DNA from: Methylocella tundrae
Lineage (GTDB): Bacteria; Pseudomonadota; Alphaproteobacteria; Rhizobiales; Beijerinckiaceae
Assembly (NCBI RefSeq): GCF_038024855.1
Contig: NZ_CP139089.1
Coordinates: forward strand, 434,001 to 498,000
DNA length: 64,000 nt
Direction of reading: 5' to 3'
Shown one piece after another: positions 1-9,218 of this stretch (its first letter is position 1; each line of letters opens with the position of its first letter). The notes below the pieces were generated by a model. It was not told the DNA's origin. It worked only from the letters and a program-made list of their open reading frames with translations, and did not search any database. The translations under genes and the position numbers were made by a program.

Positions 1-594
1 GACGCGCAAATAACCGATGTCGCTCAAGCTCTCCAGCGCGCGGGCGAGATTGACGACATGGACAATCGGCACATGTTCGAGGCCGCCCGACGCCGCTTTC
101 GCCAAAACGCCGGTCATCTCTGGCGCATGGCGTTCGGTCATTACCAGCGCGTCGACCCGAAAAGCTGCGGCGGTGCGCAAGATCGCGCCGACATTATGCG
201 GGTCCGTAATCTGATCCAGCACGAGGACGACGCCGCTTTTGGACTCTATGTCGGAGATGTTGAGCGGCTCGAACGGCCGCGCTTCGAGCATGATCCCCTG
301 GTGGACGGCGTTGGCGCCGAGACGCCGGGAGAGGTCCTCCGCCTCAACGATGTGCGCGGAAAGCCCCGCGGCCTCGATGTCAGCCGAAAGCTTTTGCGCG
401 GCGGCCTTCGTCGCATAAATGTCGAGCAGCCGCCGTTTTCTCACGCGGAGAGCCTCGCGGACGGCATGAAAGCCATAAAGCGCCATGAGGTCCGGGGCGG
501 GACGGCGGAAAGCGCGTGGATTTGTGGAGGCGACGTCCGGGCCGGCCGGAACGCGCGGCGCCGACGTCCGTGGCGCGTCAGGGCGTCGGGCCAT
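1..594 (-). CDS. rlmB: 23S rRNA 2'-O-ribose methyltransferase (RlmB/TrmH family), 5' part only
   Basis: SpoU-family methyltransferase that methylates the ribose of a guanosine in 23S rRNA (G2251 in E. coli) using SAM. Translating the minus strand gives the substrate-binding N-terminal domain, with YGFHAVREAL near residue 40. The start of the catalytic trefoil-knot domain follows, with LDQITDPHNVGAILRTAAAF, the family's first SpoU motif. The later SAM-binding motifs and the stop codon lie before base 1, so the gene is cut by the window edge. The ATG at 594 begins a Pro/Arg-rich leader typical of alphaproteobacterial members. An in-frame GTG at 684 would add about 30 similar residues and cannot be excluded. 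Family assignment is secure; the exact methylated position is inferred from family. Confidence 0.9.
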   Translation of the reverse strand, partial: MARRPDAPRTSAPRVPAGPDVASTNPRAFRRPAPDLMALYGFHAVREALRVRKRRLLDIYATKAAAQKLSADIEAAGLSAHIVEAEDLSRRLGANAVHQGIMLEARPFEPLNISDIESKSGVVLVLDQITDPHNVGAILRTAAAFRVDALVMTERHAPEMTGVLAKAASGGLEHVPIVHVVNLARALESLSDIGYLRV

Positions 595-794
595 TTCTGT
601 CTCCGGCGCGGGCGGCCGCGGCGGCTTCGGGCGCGTGCGAGCCGGGCCCTTCTCGCCAAACCGTTTTATCCTGTCGCGCGTCACTTCGATGTCCGTTCGA
701 AAAGAATGCCTCGATGCGCCACTTTCCTGTCACGCTCGCTCGCCTTGCGCAATGCGCGCGCCGTGGATCAATGCGCCTGGCTTCAGATTTTAGG

Positions 795-823
795 TTGACA
801 GCGGCGGGCTCGGTTCGCATAAG
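795..823 (+). promoter_or_regulatory. Sigma-70 promoter of tRNA-Tyr
   Basis: A perfect TTGACA box at 795-800 is followed by a 17-base spacer and CATAAG at 818-823, a fair -10 box. Predicted initiation near 830 is about 30 bases upstream of the mature tRNA-Tyr at 862, as expected for a tRNA gene. Position and spacing are seen; promoter function is inferred. Confidence 0.6.
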
Positions 824-861
824 CGCGTTCACGAAAGCTCCCGCGTGGCGGGACCTTTCTT

Positions 862-946
862 GGGGGAGTGTCCCGAGCGGCAAAGGGGGCGGACTGTAAA
901 TCCGCTGGCTACGCCTTCGTAGGTTCGAGTCCTACCTCCCCCACCA
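862..946 (+). tRNA. tRNA-Tyr (GTA)
   Basis: The 7-bp acceptor stem pairs GGGGGAG (862-868) with CTCCCCC (936-942), followed by discriminator A and an encoded CCA. The anticodon stem GCGGA/TCCGC closes a CTGTAAA loop with anticodon GTA. A long variable arm makes it a class II tRNA, as bacterial tRNA-Tyr is. The T-arm has GGTTCGAGTCC. Total length is 85 bases including CCA. Confidence 0.97.
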
Positions 947-1202
947 CGTGTTCGCCGCGCGCGGTTTTTCCAGCGCGCTCCGGCGAGACACTGGCGAGCC
1001 CTGAGAGGGTGACCGCACGCGTCCCAAAAGCTATTTTTGACCGAATTGCCGAGTGATATCCACGCGGCGCCTCTTCAAACGAATCAACGCTCCAGAAGCC
1101 GTGTCCGCACGGCATTTACAGCGCCTTCATCGATTGGCCGGTCCGCCCGGCGAGCGCCCCGCGCCTCTTCTTGAGCGCGGGGCCCCCAAAGGCTTCGGCG
1201 TC

Positions 1203-3479
1203 CTATTCGAGATAGCCGTATTTCGAATAATATTTCCGGTAATAATGATTGCCATGATAGCGCTCGTAGCGGCTTTGGGCGCCCATATCGACCTTGTTCA
1301 GGACAACGCCGAGCAGGCGGTCATAAACGCCCTGCGCCTCCGAAAGGCCGCGCTCGACCACGTCGACCTTCGTCTTGCCCCACTCGATGACATAGACGTA
1401 GGTGTCGATGATGTGGCCGGTCGTCCGGACGTCCACGATCGGAGCGACCGGCGAAAGATCGACGATGATGTAGTCATATTTCGCGCGCAGGCCGTCTATG
1501 AGGCTCTTCATCGCCGCCGAGGCGAGAATTTCATTGGTGTGGGGCAGTTTCGCCGTCGCGCCAGCGGCCAGGAAATGCAGCCGGGTCGAGGGCAATGTGG
1601 CGACGGCGGCGTCGATTGAAATATTGCCGATGACGACGTCGATCAAGCCGGGAGCGTCGGGAGTGAGCCAGCGCGACAGGGAAGGGCTGCGCAGATCGGC
1701 GTCGACCAGGATGACGTTGCCGCCCGCATCGGCGATGAGATGCGCCAGATTGGCGGCCAGCGTGGATTTGCCTTCATTCGGCAGAGTGGAGGTAAGGCCG
1801 ATGACCTTGTGCGATTTCAAGGCCCCATTGAGGTCGGCGGCGATTTTCACCGATCGCACCGCCTCGGCGTAGCGGCCAAAGGGCGCATCGACGACATTGC
1901 GTAGAAACTCCAGGCCCGCCAGCGTTTTGTCGTCGCCACCGCTCGAATCGCCGCGGGGCGAGGAGAATTTGAGCGCCGGCGCCATCGCGAGGCAATTGAC
2001 GCGCAGAACATCCTCGATCTGATCGCTGGTGCGGAACACGCCGTCGGAGGCTTCCCGCAAATAAGCGAAACCGAAGCTCAGGACGCCGCCGCCGGCCAGC
2101 GCGAGCAGCAGGGTTATGAGCGTTTTCGGCGAACTCTTTTTCATCGGCGGGTACGCCGGGCTGATCAGGCGCGTTTCGCTAATCGGAACGGCGTCCTTCT
2201 GCTGCACCGCCTCCATGTAGCGCTGCAGGAAGCTGTCATAGAGGGTCCGGGCGGCGTCGGCGCTGCTGGTCAACTCGCGGAGCTGAACCTGCGCCTGACC
2301 GGAGGTCTGCGATTGCGTAACCGCGCTCGCCATGCTGTCCCTGAGACTTTGTTCGCGCGTTTTTGCGATCTCGTAATCGCTCTTGTAGCCTTCGGCGATC
2401 TTGCGCATTTCATCGGCGATGCTGTGGCGGATCTCCTGCATTTGCGTGCGCAGATTGACCGTCGCCAGATGATTGGCGCCATAACGCTGGGAGAAAATAG
2501 CTTCCTTTTGCGCGAGCTCGAGATATTGCTGGCGCAGTTTGATGATCACTTCGCTCTTCAGGGCGTCCGTTATCGACGCGTCGGGAATGTCCTGCGACAT
2601 CACGGCCGTAATGCGTTCGAGGCGGGCCTTAGCCTCAGCGGTTGCAGCGGCTGATAGGATGAGCTGGGTATTCAGTTCGGAAAGCTGTTGATCGTTGATC
2701 AGCATGCGGGAGGCGCTGGCGCCGCCTCCGATGGCCGCGCCTGTGTCGACGATATTGTTCTTCTTCTTGAAATCCACCACCGCGTGTTCGGCCGCGGCGG
2801 CCTGCGAGCGCAGCTCCTTGATGCGGTCCGCGAGCCACACCCCGGCGCGGCGTGCGGCCTGATATTTGGCTTCCATCTGATCGTCGACGAAGGCCTCGAC
2901 GAGCGTGTTGACGATCAGCGCTGATTTTTCGGGATTGAGCGAGGTGAAGCCGACGTCGATGACATAGGTGAGGCCCTCGCGCGTCACGGTCAGGCGATCA
3001 TCAAAGGCGCCCAGAGCGATCTGTTCGCGCTCGGCCTCGGACAGCGTCTTGGCGGGCGCGGCTGGAAACAGAAAGCTGAACAAGCCCTTCGACTTTTCAT
3101 CGGCTGGCGGCACAAACTCCGGATCGTCGATGAGACGGAGCTTTTTGATCACCGCCAGAGCGACATTATCGGACTTCAGCATTTCGACCTGGGTCTGCAC
3201 GGTCGAAGCGTCAATCTGCGCATCGCCCAATACGGATTCCTTTTCGAGCAGCTGAACCTTGTGCGTGTCTATGACCATTGAGCCCGTGGCGGTAAATTTC
3301 GGCGGCGTGTTGACCAGATACAGCACGGCGAGCGCCACGCAGCAGGTCATGATCACGACGACAATCGGGAGCTGACGCCGGACGATGCGTGTCGCGCTCT
3401 GAACCGCATCGAGGAGCGGCTCAATGACTTTTGGCGAGTCTTGGCCGGCAAGGGGGGCTCGTTTGTTGATTTGCAGCAT
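1203..3479 (-). CDS. Polysaccharide-export tyrosine autokinase (ExoP/Wzc type)
   Basis: Inner-membrane BY-kinase/chain-length regulator for capsular or exopolysaccharide export, 758 residues. The N-terminal Wzz-type part has a first membrane helix near residues 38-58, a long periplasmic coiled-coil region, a GNVR-type segment and a second helix near 455-475 (LITLLLALAGGGVLSFGFAYL). The C-terminal CpsD/CapB-like kinase has Walker A GLTSTLPNEGKST (Lys571) and an IIVDLSP Walker-type motif. It ends in a tyrosine cluster (YERYHGNHYYRKYYSKYGY), the usual autophosphorylation site. Fusion of both domains in one protein is the proteobacterial arrangement. No glycosyltransferase, Wzx or Wzy gene lies next to it, so the polymer it serves is unknown. 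The long AT-richer region upstream (3480-4200) probably holds its promoter. Confidence 0.9.
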   Translation of the reverse strand: MLQINKRAPLAGQDSPKVIEPLLDAVQSATRIVRRQLPIVVVIMTCCVALAVLYLVNTPPKFTATGSMVIDTHKVQLLEKESVLGDAQIDASTVQTQVEMLKSDNVALAVIKKLRLIDDPEFVPPADEKSKGLFSFLFPAAPAKTLSEAEREQIALGAFDDRLTVTREGLTYVIDVGFTSLNPEKSALIVNTLVEAFVDDQMEAKYQAARRAGVWLADRIKELRSQAAAAEHAVVDFKKKNNIVDTGAAIGGGASASRMLINDQQLSELNTQLILSAAATAEAKARLERITAVMSQDIPDASITDALKSEVIIKLRQQYLELAQKEAIFSQRYGANHLATVNLRTQMQEIRHSIADEMRKIAEGYKSDYEIAKTREQSLRDSMASAVTQSQTSGQAQVQLRELTSSADAARTLYDSFLQRYMEAVQQKDAVPISETRLISPAYPPMKKSSPKTLITLLLALAGGGVLSFGFAYLREASDGVFRTSDQIEDVLRVNCLAMAPALKFSSPRGDSSGGDDKTLAGLEFLRNVVDAPFGRYAEAVRSVKIAADLNGALKSHKVIGLTSTLPNEGKSTLAANLAHLIADAGGNVILVDADLRSPSLSRWLTPDAPGLIDVVIGNISIDAAVATLPSTRLHFLAAGATAKLPHTNEILASAAMKSLIDGLRAKYDYIIVDLSPVAPIVDVRTTGHIIDTYVYVIEWGKTKVDVVERGLSEAQGVYDRLLGVVLNKVDMGAQSRYERYHGNHYYRKYYSKYGYLE

Positions 3480-4203
3480 CGGGATCAGCTCGCTGTCGGC
3501 CTGGTCGGGTAACGAATTTTGATTATCATATACGAACGTTTAGCATCAAGCTGAGGCTAGTCTTGATTGAGCTAAATCGAGAACAGCTGGAACAGACAAG
3601 TAACACGCTTGTCATCTTTCCAAAAATCAATGTAATCTCTCGATCAACGGATAGCCCGACCAAAACCCAACATTCAGACCGCATGGTCTGCGCGCCGTGT
3701 CATTTCACACAGCCGCGCCATGACAGCCTTCCGCGCCACAGGCCGGAGCACTCTGTTCATAGCGTCGTTTTGCACATGCTAACAGATCGATCCGGAATTG
3801 CAATCAAAAGAGAAATGCTAAATGTTCCGCTATAAATGATCGAGGGATTGAATATGGCAATTAATTCTCTGCATCCTCGAAATGTAGAAATGTATCTGAT
3901 CTAACAACGAAATAAGGATTTTCAAAAAATAAAAGAAACTTCTGTCTATCGATCGCGAATTTATTGGTTGCAAACGTAAGCTTCCACGCTAGGGAGTCCG
4001 CTATACCTGCCTCAAAGGGCTTCCCGTCGCGCACGCTGCTGTCCCGCCGCGCCATACAGAAAGAACCGCAAGATCGGCGCCATGCCTGACCCCGGCGGGC
4101 GCAGTTTCCCACTTAAAAAAGCATACGAACGCCGCCAAAGCAATCGGCTTCTTGCCTAAAGAAACGCCGCAGTATTGGCGTCGGCGCGCTCACCCACCGC
4201 CGC
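3480..4203. other. Intergenic region, AT-richer, no supported gene
   Basis: About 720 bases with clearly lower GC than the surroundings. A minus-strand reading frame of 83 codons at 3861-4112 has no recognisable features and no convincing ribosome-binding site. The part next to 3479 probably contains the promoter of the tyrosine autokinase gene, but I could not pick a clear -35/-10 pair. Confidence 0.4.
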
Positions 4204-4656
4204 CTATCCTTGCCGCACCGCGCGCCAGGATCCGGCGCATTGCAGCGTCGGCGACGACCATATGCCCGTTGCGACCTTGCCTTTAACTTTGCCGGCGACA
4301 GTAGCGACTTGATTATCGCGCCGGAACGCCAGGGAGACGACGCCGCGGGGCGTAATCTCTCCCGATGCTTGCATGAAGCCGTCGGCGGGCGAGCTGACGC
4401 GTCCGCGCAAGACGGTGATCGTCCAGTGGTAGACGCTGTCGCAAGCGCCCTGATGCGTGAAAACGTCGACGGCGTAAACGCCGTCATGGCGTGATCGCGC
4501 CGCCGACTGAACCTTTTGCGAGGCGCTGGAGATTGTGGCCTCACAACACGCGCCGGCGGTCAAAACGGCCGCAAAGAGACTGACGCCGCGGATATAGCCC
4601 ACCTCAACCTCCCGTTGCACTTTCTCCAAAATCGCAGAGTTTTCGACAAAGACCAA
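4204..4656 (-). CDS. Hypothetical secreted protein
   Basis: 150 residues as read. A hydrophobic stretch (GVSLFAAVLTAGACCEATISSA) near residues 24-45 looks like a signal peptide, so the true start may be an internal codon nearer to it. The mature part contains DGVYAVDVFTHQGACDSVYHW and ends with GSWRA, a pattern I associate with small conserved rhizobial proteins of unknown function. Two cysteines (GACDS and TLQCAG) could form a disulfide. No function is assigned. It precedes the thioesterase gene by reversed orientation of reading only; no operon is evident. Confidence 0.6.
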   Translation of the reverse strand: MVFVENSAILEKVQREVEVGYIRGVSLFAAVLTAGACCEATISSASQKVQSAARSRHDGVYAVDVFTHQGACDSVYHWTITVLRGRVSSPADGFMQASGEITPRGVVSLAFRRDNQVATVAGKVKGKVATGIWSSPTLQCAGSWRAVRQG

Positions 4657-4710
4657 GCGGGGCTTGGGAAAATCAAAAGCGGCGGCTGCGATCTCGGGCG
4701 CCGTCAGCTT

Positions 4711-5163
4711 TTATTTGATGCGGTTGCTGTCATCGGCGGGGGGCAAGGGAGTCGGGCGACGATCTTTGCCAATGGCGACGAAGACAAAAACGGCTTCGGT
4801 GACTTTGTTGACCGCCTCTTCCTCACGGTAGCGCCGCCATGCTTCGATCTTGATGCGCATGGACGTGCGGCCTTCGCTCATGAGCCGGGCATAGAGGCTG
4901 ACTTCGTCGCCGACAAAGACCGGGCTGTGAAAGGTCATTCCTTCGACAGTCACGGTCGCGCAGCGCCCGCGCGCCCGTCGCGCTGCGACGCTGCCCGCCG
5001 CCAGATCCATCTGGGCCATCAGCCATCCGCCGAAAATGTCGCCGGCCGGATTGGTGTCGGCGGGCATTGCAATCGCGCGGATGACCGGAGCGTCCGCCGG
5101 CGGCTTTTCGCTCGGATCAGGCTGTCCGCCGGAGTGCGGTTTTGCATCGTCGGCCATGGTCAT
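4711..5163 (-). CDS. Acyl-CoA thioesterase, YciA-like hot-dog fold
   Basis: 150-residue single hot-dog protein that hydrolyses acyl-CoA to free fatty acid and CoA in the cytoplasm. The motif NPAGDIFGGWLMAQMDLAAG near residues 38-57 carries the Asp and Gly-rich turn of the YciA/acyl-CoA thioester hydrolase family. It is followed by the TVEGMTFHSPVFVGDEV strand pattern. Length matches YciA (about 130-150). The Ser/Pro-rich N-terminal 25 residues are probably disordered. A second ATG two codons downstream (5157) is an equally good start. Substrate chain length cannot be told from sequence. Confidence 0.88.
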   Translation of the reverse strand: MTMADDAKPHSGGQPDPSEKPPADAPVIRAIAMPADTNPAGDIFGGWLMAQMDLAAGSVAARRARGRCATVTVEGMTFHSPVFVGDEVSLYARLMSEGRTSMRIKIEAWRRYREEEAVNKVTEAVFVFVAIGKDRRPTPLPPADDSNRIK

Positions 5164-5239
5164 GATTGATCGCCTCGATCGGATTCAAGAGTGCGAAACC
5201 GGGTTGGATAATGTCATCCCGCAAGCGCGCAGCCAAAGC

Positions 5240-5644
5240 TCATTGAGACGGCACGGGGCAGCCCATATCGCCTTCCTGGCATGTAAGATAGGCTTTGAGC
5301 GCCTTGACGCGGCTGGCGGTCAAAGCCGTGCGGCAGTTTTGCAGGATGGTCGGATAGATGCTTCCATCCTTCACGGCGTTGGCCGAGAAAGCGCATTCCG
5401 CGTCGCGGAATTGCAGCCATGTTCTTTGCGCCGTAACCAGAAGCTGCCTGGTCTCTTCGCTGCCTTTGAGGCGGGCGACGACGTCTCGATAGATCGCATT
5501 CAGCTCCGCGTCGGTGTTTTTGAGCGCGACGCTGGCGCAGGCGTTCATGTCGGCCTGCGTCACGGCGCCGGCGCAGTCCTCGGCGCGGGCTGGAAAAGCC
5601 GAAAGCAAGGCTGCCGAACAGAGTAAAATCGTAACGCTGCGCAT
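5240..5644 (-). CDS. DUF1311 / LprI-like lysozyme-inhibitor-family periplasmic protein
   Basis: 134 residues with a clear signal peptide (MRSVTILLCSAALLSAFPARA, cleavage before EDC). The mature domain has the DUF1311 signature: conserved ADMNACA, a helix with LNAIYRDVV and an RTWLQFRDAECAF segment, plus paired cysteines. The family includes LprI-type lysozyme inhibitors, but most members are uncharacterised, so inhibition of lysozyme is only a possibility. It is separated by about 75 bases from the thioesterase gene on the same strand. Confidence 0.85.
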   Translation of the reverse strand: MRSVTILLCSAALLSAFPARAEDCAGAVTQADMNACASVALKNTDAELNAIYRDVVARLKGSEETRQLLVTAQRTWLQFRDAECAFSANAVKDGSIYPTILQNCRTALTASRVKALKAYLTCQEGDMGCPVPSQ

Positions 5645-5740
5645 TTCCTCTCCTTGCTGTCACGCCGTCAATGGCCGCAAGCATAAACGCAGCCGTCCAG
5701 CGCGCAAGCGCCGACAGACGTCGACGGGCGGCGCGCGATC

Positions 5741-6079
5741 TCACTCGACGAGATCGAGAAAACACCGCCCCTCGCGATCCTCCGTCTCGAGAATCCAGAG
5801 ATCGGGGTCGAATTTGATTTGCCGCGTAAGCTTTGCTTCGGCCTCAGCCGGGTCGATCCACGGCTCAGGGTGCAGTCTCGTGAACAGACGGTCTCCGGCG
5901 TCCTGCGCTTCGCTTTGCGGCGCCGGCCCGAACAGCGCGGCGGCTCCGTCGAGGCGATCGACCTTGACGAAGATCGCCCCCGCCTCGGCCGCGCCGCGCC
6001 GGCGCAGCACCGCGACGGCCCCCTCATGCGCGCAACGCCGCAGATAGGCGGAAACCCAGAAATCGGCGCGCAGCCTCAT
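5741..6079 (-). CDS. DUF1491 family protein
   Basis: 112-residue cytoplasmic protein starting MRLRADFWVSAYLRRC, the typical N-terminus of the alphaproteobacterial DUF1491 family. A central GAIFVKVDRLDG strand and a WILETEDREGRCFLDLVE-type C-terminus are also family features. Function unknown. It is divergent from the downstream M20 peptidase, with about 130 bases between the starts. Confidence 0.85.
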   Translation of the reverse strand: MRLRADFWVSAYLRRCAHEGAVAVLRRRGAAEAGAIFVKVDRLDGAAALFGPAPQSEAQDAGDRLFTRLHPEPWIDPAEAEAKLTRQIKFDPDLWILETEDREGRCFLDLVE

Positions 6080-6211
6080 GTGACGTCTTGCCTGTTCTAT
6101 CGGTTAGGGAAGGGAATCGAAAATTCACCTTTGCCGGATATCGAAGCGACATGTATTTGATCGGTCGCCAATTTGCCAACCAGCCCGGCTCGCCGAAGCG
6201 AAGGAGATCTC

Positions 6212-7594
6212 ATGGCAGCGCTCGAAACCGTGCTTGACAAAATCGACGCCAATCTCGATTCCGCGCTGGAGCGGCTGTTTCAACTCATCGCTATCAAATC
6301 GGTATCGACGGACCCGGCCTTCGCGGGCGAGTGCAAGGCCGCCGCCGAGTGGCTGGCGAACGAACTGACGGGGCTGGGGTTTGAAGCCTCGGTGCGGCCG
6401 ACGGCGGGACATCCGATGGTCGTCGCCCACGCTAAGGCGGCGCGGCCCGACGTGCCGCATCTTCTGTTTTATGGCCATTATGACGTGCAGCCGGCGGACC
6501 CGCTGGAGCTTTGGCAAACGCCGCCCTTCGAGGCGCGCATCGTTGAAGCGGAGACAGGCAGGCAGATCGTCGGACGCGGCGTCGCCGACGACAAGGGTCA
6601 ATTGATGACCTTCATCGAGGCGGTTCGCGCCTTCAGGGAAACCGGCGATCTGCCTTGCATGATCACCATCCTGCTCGAAGGCGAGGAAGAGACGGGCTCG
6701 CCGTCGCTGCCCGCCTTTCTCGCCGCCAACAAGAAAGAGCTCGAAGCCGATCTCGCGCTCGTCTGCGACACTGGCATGTGGGACCGCGCGACGCCGGCGA
6801 TCACCACCATGCTGCGCGGCCTCGTTCTGGAAGAGGCGATCATTCGCGGCGCGGACCGCGATCTGCATTCGGGCATTTTTGGCTCCGCGGCGATCAACCC
6901 GATCCATGTGCTCGCGCGCATCATCGCCGGACTTCACGACCAGGACGGACGCGTCACTCTGCCGGGCTTCTACGACGGCGTCACTGAGCTGCCGGAGGAG
7001 GTCGCCGAGCAATGGCGCGCGCTGAAGTTCAACGAGGCGGAATTTCTTGGCGCCGTCGGCCTTTCCATTCCCGCTGGCGAACAGGGCCGCAGCGTGCTCG
7101 AGATGGTCTGGTCGCGCCCAACCTGCGACGTCAACGGGGTCCTCGGCGGCTACACCGGAAAGGGATCGAAGACGGTGCTGCCGGCGCAGGCTAGCGCCAA
7201 ATTCTCTTTCCGGCTCGTCGGCGCGCAGGATCCGGCCAAGATCGCGGAGAGCTTTCGCGCCTATGTGCGGAAAAGCCTGCCGGAGGATTGCAAGGTCGAA
7301 TTCATCTCGCATGGCGGCTCAAAGGCGCTGCAATTGCCTTTCAGTTCCGAGGCGCTATCGCGTGCGAGCCGGGCGCTCCAGGCCGAATGGGGAGCCGATC
7401 CCGTGCTCGCCGGCTGCGGCGGCTCGATCCCGATCGTTGGCAATTTCAAGAGCGATCTCAACATGGATACGCTGATGATCGGCTTCGGCCTCGAGGACGA
7501 TCGCATGCATTCGCCAAACGAAAAATATGAGCTGACGTCTTTCCATAAAGGCGCGCGCAGCTGGGCGCGGGTGTTGAGCGCGATCGCACAATGA
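6212..7594 (+). CDS. M20 family metallodipeptidase
   Basis: Cytoplasmic zinc peptidase of the M20 (carnosinase/ArgE-like) family, 460 residues. It has the family's metal-site motifs: FYGHYDVQPAD (His and Asp ligands), GRGVADDKGQ (bridging Asp), LLEGEEETGSPS (catalytic and ligand Glu) and DTGMWD. The lid/dimerisation domain follows and the C-terminal ligand His is in DDRMHSPNEKYE. I chose the ATG at 6212 because AAGGAGATCTC precedes it at ideal spacing; the frame is open 13 codons further upstream. The substrate is probably a dipeptide or acyl-amino acid, not resolvable here. Confidence 0.93.
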   Translation: MAALETVLDKIDANLDSALERLFQLIAIKSVSTDPAFAGECKAAAEWLANELTGLGFEASVRPTAGHPMVVAHAKAARPDVPHLLFYGHYDVQPADPLELWQTPPFEARIVEAETGRQIVGRGVADDKGQLMTFIEAVRAFRETGDLPCMITILLEGEEETGSPSLPAFLAANKKELEADLALVCDTGMWDRATPAITTMLRGLVLEEAIIRGADRDLHSGIFGSAAINPIHVLARIIAGLHDQDGRVTLPGFYDGVTELPEEVAEQWRALKFNEAEFLGAVGLSIPAGEQGRSVLEMVWSRPTCDVNGVLGGYTGKGSKTVLPAQASAKFSFRLVGAQDPAKIAESFRAYVRKSLPEDCKVEFISHGGSKALQLPFSSEALSRASRALQAEWGADPVLAGCGGSIPIVGNFKSDLNMDTLMIGFGLEDDRMHSPNEKYELTSFHKGARSWARVLSAIAQ

Positions 7595-7642
7595 GGCGAA
7601 GACTCCAGGGATGCTGGGGTCCCACCGGCGGCAAGCCGGAGT

Positions 7643-9211
7643 TCAGGCGCCCTCGACCGGCTCGAAGATTTTGTCGCTCGCCGGAACGGAGCGCCGCAGC
7701 TTGACGCCGGAAACATGCAGGCCGGCGATCAGAATGATCCCATAGACGAGCGCTCCGCCGCAGCCGAGGAGGAGAAGCTCGACCACGTAGGGAAAGCGGC
7801 CGATCGTTTCCGCGAGGCGTTGCGCGGGATGCGCGGCGAGCAGCGCGAAAAAGGAAAGCGCGCAGGACGCCACCGAAACGCATGTGGCGGTCTTCCACAA
7901 AACGAGGTCAAATTTCATCGAGCCTCGCCGGAGCGCGAAAAAAGCCAGCAGCACGAGGTTGACCCAGGCGCCGGCGGCGGTCGCGCTCGCAAGACCAACG
8001 GCGCCCCACGGCTTGAACAGGACAAGCTTCAGCGCGATGTTGATTCCAACGGCGGTCAGGGAAATCATCATTGGCGTGCGCGTGTCGCCCTCGGCCTGAA
8101 AACTCGCGATGGCGGAGCGCACCAGCACGATGGCGACAAGACCGAAGCCATAGGCCGAGAGCACGGCGGCGGAGCCCTCCGCCGCGTCAAGCGTAAAGGC
8201 GCCGCGCAGAAAAATGCCGCGCATGATGAAGTCGGGAATCATGATGAAGGCGACGAAGAAAGGCGCCGTCAGCGCCAGCGACAGGGCCATGGTGCGGTTT
8301 TGCGCGTGCAGGGCGGCGTCCGGCTTTCCGGCGGCGAGCAGGCGGCTCATCTGCGGCAGAAGCACGGTGCCCGCCGCGATGCCGATGACGCCGAGCGGCA
8401 GCTGATAAATGCGCTCGGCGTAATAGATCGAGGACGGTCCGCCGGTCGGCAGCATGGAGCCGAAGATCGTGTCGGCGAACAGCGCGATCTGGATGCCGGC
8501 CGAGCCAATCACGGCGGGTCCGAGCATCGTCAAGAATCGCTTTACGTCCGCTGTCATGCTCGGCCAGGCGAAACGCTCCAATATGCCGGCGCGCCAGGCG
8601 GCGAAGGAGGTGAGGGCGAGCTGCAGCACGCCTGAGACGGTGAGGCCCCAGGCGGCCGCGGCGCCAGCGTTCGGAAACAGGAAGGCGATGGCGAGAAAAG
8701 CCATCACCGAAAGGTTCATCAGCACGGAGGTGAAGGCGGCGGCGGTAAACCGCCCATGCGCGTTGAGAGCGCCCGATTGCAGCGTCACAAGCGTGATGAA
8801 CATGAGATAGGGAAAGGTGATCCGCGTCAGCGTGACGGTCAGCTTGAATTTTTCGGGGTCGTCGCGAAAGCCGGGCGCGAGAAGATCGATCAAGGTCGGC
8901 GTAAATGCTAAGGCGAGGGCGAGCAGCGCAAGCTGCGAGAGCAGGAGGCCGACGAAAATCTGGCCGGAAAACAGCCTTGCTCCGCCAATGCCTTCGCCTT
9001 GCAGGACGCGCGAATAGGTCGGCACGAAGGCCGCATTCCAGGCGCCCTCGCCGAAAATGGCGCGAAAGTGGTTGGGCAGCCGCTGCGCCACGACAAACGC
9101 GTCGGCGAGAAGGCCTGCGCCGAGAATGGCGCCGAGCATGATGTCGCGCAGGAAGCCGGCGGCGCGCGAGAGAAGCGTGAGGCCGCCGACCGATAAGAGG
9201 CTTTTGTACAT
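7643..9211 (-). CDS. murJ: Lipid II flippase MurJ
   Basis: 522-residue MOP-superfamily integral membrane protein with about 14 predicted helices. It moves lipid II from the inner to the outer leaflet of the cytoplasmic membrane for peptidoglycan synthesis. The N-terminus KSLLSVGGLTLLSRAAGFLRDIMLG is the classic MviN/MurJ start, and the conserved Arg-containing RLPNHFRAIFGEGAWNAAFVP loop follows. Length agrees with the family (510-530). It begins 7 bases after the stop of the upstream GT2 gene, so the two are probably co-transcribed. Confidence 0.95.
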   Translation of the reverse strand: MYKSLLSVGGLTLLSRAAGFLRDIMLGAILGAGLLADAFVVAQRLPNHFRAIFGEGAWNAAFVPTYSRVLQGEGIGGARLFSGQIFVGLLLSQLALLALALAFTPTLIDLLAPGFRDDPEKFKLTVTLTRITFPYLMFITLVTLQSGALNAHGRFTAAAFTSVLMNLSVMAFLAIAFLFPNAGAAAAWGLTVSGVLQLALTSFAAWRAGILERFAWPSMTADVKRFLTMLGPAVIGSAGIQIALFADTIFGSMLPTGGPSSIYYAERIYQLPLGVIGIAAGTVLLPQMSRLLAAGKPDAALHAQNRTMALSLALTAPFFVAFIMIPDFIMRGIFLRGAFTLDAAEGSAAVLSAYGFGLVAIVLVRSAIASFQAEGDTRTPMMISLTAVGINIALKLVLFKPWGAVGLASATAAGAWVNLVLLAFFALRRGSMKFDLVLWKTATCVSVASCALSFFALLAAHPAQRLAETIGRFPYVVELLLLGCGGALVYGIILIAGLHVSGVKLRRSVPASDKIFEPVEGA

Positions 9212-9218
9212 AGATGGC

